NCBI RefSeq assembly: GCF_011043555.1
Contig: NZ_JAAKGS010000005.1
Span: 124,001 to 188,000, forward strand
Origin: Sphingobacterium sp. SGR-19
Lineage (GTDB): Bacteria > Bacteroidota > Bacteroidia > Sphingobacteriales > Sphingobacteriaceae
Direction of reading: 5' to 3'
Length of the DNA stretch: 64,000 bases
The notes below the pieces were generated by a model. It had not been told where the DNA came from, did not search any database, and saw only the letters and a list, made by a program, of their open reading frames with translations. A program made the translations under genes and the position numbers. Of the stretch, positions 59,907 through 64,000 are shown in pieces; position 1 is the stretch's first letter; each line of letters opens with the position of its first letter.

Positions 59907-61619
59907 CTATTCCTTGCTATTAAACGCATCAATGCCGCTTTGTAGATAGGCTGCATAGCTGTTCACGTCATAGTCAGCGCCGCTAGGCGGTACCAGCACA
60001 TTCCCGCCTGTATCCACGATGACGTATAGCGGTTGCGAATTGCTGTTGAATGCAGAAGCCTGAAAATCGCTGTTCTTCTTGCCGATGGTGTTGATCTTCT
60101 TTCCCGAGTATTCCGATACGTACTGTTCCTCAGCGGCCAGTTCCGTCCGGTCATCCACGAACAGTTCCACCATCACGAACTCCTCCCGGAGCAGCGTCGC
60201 CACTTTCGGATCGGTCCATACGTTGGCCTCCATCTTGCGGCAGTTCACACAGTTCCAGCCCGTAAAGTCGATGAGCACCGGTTTGCCCAACTCTTTCGCT
60301 GCGGCAAGCCCCTCTCCGTAGTCGTAGTACGGGTCAAACCCTTTGGGTGTGCCCCGCTCGTGGAAGATCTCATAGTATTTCTTCTGCTTTCCCGTGCTGG
60401 ATGTTCCGGTTGCCGCGGTGCCAAAGTTCACGGTGGACAGGTCGAAGTCCTGTGTTGCCGACGGTGGCAGGAATGCCGATATCGACTTCAGCGGTGCTCC
60501 CCACATGCCCGGCACCATGTACACCACAAAGGCAAATACGATGACCGCCAGCATGGTGCGCGGAACGGACAGGTGCGGTAACGGACTGTCGTGCGCAAAA
60601 CGTATCTTGCCGATCAGGTACAGCCCCAGCAGCCCGAAGATCGCTATCCAAAGGGCCAGGAAAACTTCCCTGTCCAGCCAGTTCCAATGGTAAGCGAGGT
60701 CTACGTTGGACAGGAACTTCAATGCCAGTGCCAGTTCAAGGAAACCCAGCACCACTTTAACGCTGTTGAGCCATCCGCCCGACTTGGGCAGGGACTTAAG
60801 CATCGAGGGGAAGAAGGCAAAAAGCACGAAGGGTATAGCCAGGGCAATGGAGAACCCGAGCATGCCGATAGCAGGCCCCAGACGCTCGCCCTTGGAGGCA
60901 GCTTCTACCAGCAACGTGCCGATGATCGGCCCGGTGCAGGAAAAGGATACCAGCGCCAGACTGAATGCCATGAAGAACAATCCCAATAATCCACCTCGGT
61001 CCGATTGCGCATCTATCTTATTGACAAAGGAACTCGGCAGGGTGAGTTCGAAAGCACCGAAGAAGGATGCCGCGAAGATGACCAGTATCAAAAAGAACAG
61101 AAAGTTAAATATGCCGTTCGTAGACAGGGCATTCAGGGCGTCGGAGCCGAAGGCGATGGTGATGAGCATACCCAGTGCCACATATATGACGATAATAAAA
61201 AGCCCGTATAAAAGTGCCTGTGATATACCCCTGGCACGGGAGCCGCCTTTCTTGGTGAAGAAGCTGACGGTAAGCGGTACCATGGGGAATATGCAGGGCA
61301 TGATAAAAGCTGCGAAACCGCCCAGCAACCCGGCAATGAAAATCCCCCAGAGGGACTGCTGTTCCGTTTCGCTGGCATCCACCGGTTGTACAGGCGCATC
61401 TATTGCCTGCTCCTCTTCCCGGTCTTCACTTGTCGATCCATCTTCAAAGACGAGGTCGTCCGGTACCTCCAACAGGGTATCTTCCCCCGCATCAACAGAG
61501 CCATCCGTAAACTCTACGTCATCAAAGGAAATTAAGCTATCTTGCTGTGCAAATGACGAATTATATAAGGAAAAAGTTAAAATTTGTAAGACTACAAAAT
61601 ACTTAAATAATGAACGCAT
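59907..61619 (-). CDS. dsbD: Thiol:disulfide interchange protein DsbD, beta-gamma part
   Basis: 570-residue membrane protein carrying reducing power from cytoplasmic thioredoxin to the periplasm. A signal peptide (about 1-24) and an acidic stretch (about 30-88) precede a CcdA-like eight-helix domain. Its redox cysteines are Cys109 (FIMPCIFPM) and Cys228 (SFSCTGPIIG). A C-terminal thioredoxin domain holds the Cys457/Cys460 pair (GWNCVNCRK). The DsbD alpha domain is absent and is encoded by the next gene upstream (61697-62146). Hand-counted 60-base blocks in the gene body have 53-60% G+C, against 38% in a pfkA block and about 20% at this gene's own 5' end. Confidence 0.92.
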   Translation of the reverse strand: MRSLFKYFVVLQILTFSLYNSSFAQQDSLISFDDVEFTDGSVDAGEDTLLEVPDDLVFEDGSTSEDREEEQAIDAPVQPVDASETEQQSLWGIFIAGLLGGFAAFIMPCIFPMVPLTVSFFTKKGGSRARGISQALLYGLFIIVIYVALGMLITIAFGSDALNALSTNGIFNFLFFLILVIFAASFFGAFELTLPSSFVNKIDAQSDRGGLLGLFFMAFSLALVSFSCTGPIIGTLLVEAASKGERLGPAIGMLGFSIALAIPFVLFAFFPSMLKSLPKSGGWLNSVKVVLGFLELALALKFLSNVDLAYHWNWLDREVFLALWIAIFGLLGLYLIGKIRFAHDSPLPHLSVPRTMLAVIVFAFVVYMVPGMWGAPLKSISAFLPPSATQDFDLSTVNFGTAATGTSSTGKQKKYYEIFHERGTPKGFDPYYDYGEGLAAAKELGKPVLIDFTGWNCVNCRKMEANVWTDPKVATLLREEFVMVELFVDDRTELAAEEQYVSEYSGKKINTIGKKNSDFQASAFNSNSQPLYVIVDTGGNVLVPPSGADYDVNSYAAYLQSGIDAFNSKE

Positions 61620-61644
61620 AGCTGATTTAGATAAGTCGCTAAAA

Positions 61645-61673
61645 TAAAAAAAAGGCAGTAAACTTACCGCCTT
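61645..61673 (-). terminator. Terminator between the two dsbD parts
   Basis: Minus-strand AAGGCGGTAA and TTACTGCCTT pair over 10 bp with one G-U wobble and a very short loop, followed by a T-rich run (61644-61651 on the plus strand is A-rich). It should reduce read-through from the DsbD-alpha gene into the larger dsbD gene. Confidence 0.75.
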
Positions 61674-61696
61674 ATCATTTTTTATATTCGTAAATA

Positions 61697-62146
61697 CTAC
61701 TTAATTGTGACGTTAAAAGCGTATTCATCCGGAGGTAAACATTTTTCAGCATCACAAGCCATAAATTCAACTGTTCCTTTTACCGTTGTTTGGCCTTTGT
61801 TTAGTTTTACTTTTTGCTGAAAAGTGACCTCTTTCGCATAATACGTGACATTCATGTCGAAAGCTTTCTCAAATTTTGTCTGTGGTCCAGGAGCTGCAAC
61901 CTTACCATTTAGACTGTAATCTTTCGATGGGGTAAATGCAAACGATGTCGCAATCGGTCCGCCGTCAGGGACATTCATTCCGTATATATGCCATCCTTTA
62001 TCAATAGTGGCACGAATAAATACGACCGCTTCTTTATCGTTTAATTTTTTAGACGCAACGCTCCATTTTACAGGGTTGTATATCTGGGCTATGGCACCTG
62101 CCATGGTAAATAACACGGCAACAATTAGTAAACTTAATTTCTTCAT
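61697..62146 (-). CDS. DsbD N-terminal (alpha) domain protein, stand-alone
   Basis: 149-residue periplasmic protein with a signal peptide (KKLSLLIVAVLFTMAGAIA). Its immunoglobulin-like fold matches the DsbD alpha domain (WSVASKKLNDKEAVVFI, KGWHIYGMNVPDGG). The redox pair is Cys131/Cys136 in FMACDAEKCLPPDEYAF, spaced slightly tighter than in E. coli DsbD. It would receive electrons from the membrane and thioredoxin parts encoded just downstream and pass them to periplasmic substrates. It has its own promoter at 62237-62267. Confidence 0.9.
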   Translation of the reverse strand: MKKLSLLIVAVLFTMAGAIAQIYNPVKWSVASKKLNDKEAVVFIRATIDKGWHIYGMNVPDGGPIATSFAFTPSKDYSLNGKVAAPGPQTKFEKAFDMNVTYYAKEVTFQQKVKLNKGQTTVKGTVEFMACDAEKCLPPDEYAFNVTIK

Positions 62147-62236
62147 TCTAATAAATTGTTTTTATGAATACTTTCCTTGATATCAGACTATTCCGATCTT
62201 GCAAGGTTTAATCTAACCTGACAGAGAAAATATATT

Positions 62237-62267
62237 CAAATTTAGGGAGCATATAAGCGATATACAA
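62237..62267 (-). promoter_or_regulatory. Promoter of the DsbD-alpha gene
   Basis: Minus-strand TTG (62265-62267) and an exact TAAATTTG -7 box (62237-62244) are separated by 20 bp. This is the best-matching full promoter in the window, 91 bp before the ATG. Confidence 0.7.
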
Positions 62268-62297
62268 GTAAATTTTGTAACTGACTATTCGCTAAGC

Positions 62298-63092
62298 TTA
62301 TAGCTTAAAGCTGATCTCCTTGAGATCAAATAATCGCACTCGTTCGTTAATTAATACTTTTAATTTGCCATCGCTTTCCAAGCCTTGAATAATACCTAAA
62401 CAGGTTTCCCCTTCAATTTCGTAATGCGCGGGAATCCCTTTTCTAAACAGGCATTCATTATAGGCATCCAGAAGCCGCTGTGTATCCTGTAAATCAATAC
62501 TTTCATAGCATGCCATTATCGTTGAAAGAAGAGACAGCGCGTAATACTCAAGGGATTGCGCTGATGCTTTCGGGTTTTCGATATAAAGCGAAGTTGCTTT
62601 GTCTTGTATTGCTATAGGGAAGGTTTCTTGTTTTATATTGATACCGATACCAATCACGCTGGAACGAATATGAGAACCCGATAGTTGGTTTTCGATCAAT
62701 ACGCCGCCTAACTTCTTACCATTGACAAAGATATCATTAGGCCATTTGATCTGTACATTAGGAAGTAGTGTCGATGCCCATCGTTGGATGCCTAAACAAA
62801 TTAACATATTTAAATTAAACGATTGCTGTATGAAGAAGTCTTTTGGATATAGGGCAAAGCTGATGGCTAGCGTTTCGGAAGGCTGGCTAAGCCAAGAATT
62901 TCCCCGTTGACCTCTCCCCTTTACTTGATGTGTTGCCATAATGGCAGTTGCCTCGGGAAGTGGCGTAATATTTGACAAAAGTTCTTTCAAATAATCGTTG
63001 GTAGACGTTACCTCTTCTAATACAATTAAATTTTGTCTAAGGTAAAGTCGGGAAAATGTATTATTTTGCAAGGGAAAAATATTTAAAGACAT
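62298..63092 (-). CDS. birA: Biotin--[acetyl-CoA-carboxylase] ligase
   Basis: 264-residue biotin protein ligase that attaches biotin to carboxylase carrier domains. VTSTNDYLKE starts the catalytic core. KGRGQRGNSWLSQP is the biotinyl-AMP loop. IKWPNDIFVNGKKLGGVLIEN has the catalytic Lys, and GIGINIKQ follows. There is no N-terminal helix-turn-helix, so it is a pure ligase and not a repressor. Its start lies 28 bp from the divergent rsfS gene. Confidence 0.95.
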   Translation of the reverse strand: MSLNIFPLQNNTFSRLYLRQNLIVLEEVTSTNDYLKELLSNITPLPEATAIMATHQVKGRGQRGNSWLSQPSETLAISFALYPKDFFIQQSFNLNMLICLGIQRWASTLLPNVQIKWPNDIFVNGKKLGGVLIENQLSGSHIRSSVIGIGINIKQETFPIAIQDKATSLYIENPKASAQSLEYYALSLLSTIMACYESIDLQDTQRLLDAYNECLFRKGIPAHYEIEGETCLGIIQGLESDGKLKVLINERVRLFDLKEISFKL

Positions 63093-63120
63093 AGATATCG
63101 CTCAAAACTAACATTTTTTA

Positions 63121-63495
63121 ATGAATAAAGATACAAAAAAGGATTTGTCGGGTAGGCTTGCAGAAGTGGTAGTACACGGCATGCAAGAGAAAAAAGGCAA
63201 TGATATAGTGCGGATGGATATGCGGAACGTGAATGCTACCTTATCCGATTATTTCGTTATCTGTCATGCGGATTCTGCAACACAAATTAATGCTATCGCG
63301 AAGAGTATAGAAGAAGAGGTTTATAAAGCCTTTGAGCAGGAGCCGTGGCGGAAAGAAGGGCATAACAATGGAGAGTGGATCCTATTGGATTTTGTAGATG
63401 TCGTTGTTCACATCTTCAAAACGGAAAAAAGAAGCCATTATGGCATAGAGGATTTGTGGGGTGACGCTCAGGTTGAGACGTACCGAAGCGCGTAA
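63121..63495 (+). CDS. rsfS: Ribosomal silencing factor
   Basis: RsfS/Iojap-family protein (124 residues) that binds ribosomal protein L14 and blocks subunit joining under starvation. Conserved segments are NATLSDYFVICHADSATQINAIA, split around the strand-helix turn, and GEWILLDFVDVVVHIF. The C-terminal GIEDLWGDA is typical. ftsH follows 40 bp later, a common order in Bacteroidota. Confidence 0.95.
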   Translation: MNKDTKKDLSGRLAEVVVHGMQEKKGNDIVRMDMRNVNATLSDYFVICHADSATQINAIAKSIEEEVYKAFEQEPWRKEGHNNGEWILLDFVDVVVHIFKTEKRSHYGIEDLWGDAQVETYRSA

Positions 63496-63535
63496 AAGTT
63501 TAGAAAGTAAGAGAAATAAGATATAATAGATTGTA

Positions 63536-64000
63536 ATGAAGAAAATTCCAAGTAAAAAAGTAACTCCTGTTCCACCCAAATTTAATATGATGTGGTTGTG
63601 GATATTGATTATCCTCGGGTTCTTTGGACTGCAGTACTTTTTTAGTAGCGATAAAACCGAAGAAATTACCTATTCAAAGTTTGAGAAGGAAATATTGCTG
63701 CCAGGCGATGTTGAAAAGCTTGTCGCTTTTAAAAGCAATGATTTGGTGGAGGTTGAGGTGTACATAAAAAAAGATAAACTTAAAGAAGATAAGTATAAAG
63801 ATGTAGCACCTAGTCCGAATGCGCTGTTGTTGTCTCCTGACGTAGGACCTCAATATACGTTTACGGAACCTTCTGCAGAGATTTTGAGCGAGAAGTTGAA
63901 AAATTCACAGACGGAATTGCCTGAGGGACAAACACGTATAGAGCCCCTTTACGAAAACAGATCCAACCCATGGGCGGGTTGGTTTATATCGTTCATGCTT
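63536..64000 (+). CDS. ftsH: ATP-dependent zinc metalloprotease FtsH (5' part, runs off the window)
   Basis: The frame is open from the ATG at 63536 to the last base (155 codons). A short Lys-rich cytoplasmic N-terminus precedes the first membrane helix (about 18-36, MMWLWILIILGFFGLQYF). The FtsH extracellular domain begins with EEITYSKFEKEILLPGDVEK. The visible periplasmic part is about 110 residues and the second helix begins near the edge (WAGWFISFML). The AAA and protease domains lie outside the window, so the call rests on the N-terminal domain and on linkage to rsfS. Confidence 0.9.
   Translation, partial: MKKIPSKKVTPVPPKFNMMWLWILIILGFFGLQYFFSSDKTEEITYSKFEKEILLPGDVEKLVAFKSNDLVEVEVYIKKDKLKEDKYKDVAPSPNALLLSPDVGPQYTFTEPSAEILSEKLKNSQTELPEGQTRIEPLYENRSNPWAGWFISFML

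Noticed and set aside
60706..61647. 313-codon plus-strand open frame opposite dsbD
   Set aside because: It is the shadow of the G+C-rich dsbD gene. The composition is low-complexity (Ser/Lys/Pro), with no domain, while the minus strand has full DsbD motifs.

Overview
The window is a chromosome segment from a Bacteroidota bacterium, most likely of the family Sphingobacteriaceae. The evidence is a SusC/SusD pair, TAnnTTTG-type -7 promoter boxes, a short NuoG, a DUF5686 protein, two TonB-linked ExbD genes in a row, and a parA-parB-DUF5683-dapB-lepB gene order. Coding density is high. I see no rRNA, tRNA, CRISPR array, transposase or phage gene.

Bases 1-10,860 hold a polysaccharide utilisation locus for alpha-mannan, probably fungal or yeast. 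It encodes SusC, SusD, a SusE-like lipoprotein, two GH76 endo-alpha-1,6-mannanases (one predicted surface lipoprotein, one predicted periplasmic) and a GH92 alpha-mannosidase, and ends at a strong terminator. Bases 11,213-12,443 carry a lipid kinase and a SUI1/YciH-like factor. Bases 12,878-19,013 carry a TonB energising cluster: exbB, two exbD, tonB, a small membrane protein, a PstS-like lipoprotein and a TPR protein. Bases 19,119-31,970 are a complete 14-subunit complex I operon (nuoA to nuoN) with the short Bacteroidota NuoG.

Bases 32,387-36,788 encode a DUF5686 outer-membrane protein, an enoyl-CoA hydratase and an AI-2E-family permease, facing a FMN-dependent alpha-hydroxy-acid dehydrogenase. 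A SAM-I riboswitch precedes metE (38,330-40,642). Next come an unknown small membrane protein that appears to be leaderless and an efflux locus (41,333-47,064). In the efflux locus the RND pump and its outer-membrane TolC-like channel form one uninterrupted 1530-codon reading frame, with an internal lipoprotein signal peptide at the joint. This is the most unusual object in the window.

Bases 47,073-56,190 hold housekeeping genes: cdaA (c-di-AMP synthesis), pdxJ, the lepB/dapB/DUF5683/parB/parA operon, an NADPH-dependent FMN reductase, an LpxH-like phosphoesterase, a phosphopantetheinyl transferase and a small secreted protein. Bases 56,316-64,000 hold an RprXY-like two-component system, pfkA, a DsbD split over two genes (the larger one much richer in G+C than its neighbours), birA, rsfS and the start of ftsH, which runs off the end.

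A second theme is long inverted repeats. Convergent gene pairs end in palindromes that touch or overlap both stop codons. One 58-bp near-palindrome fills most of the gap between the divergent cdaA and pdxJ genes. Two unrelated genes share an A/T-rich 11-bp hairpin placed just upstream of an identical TATCTTTA box.
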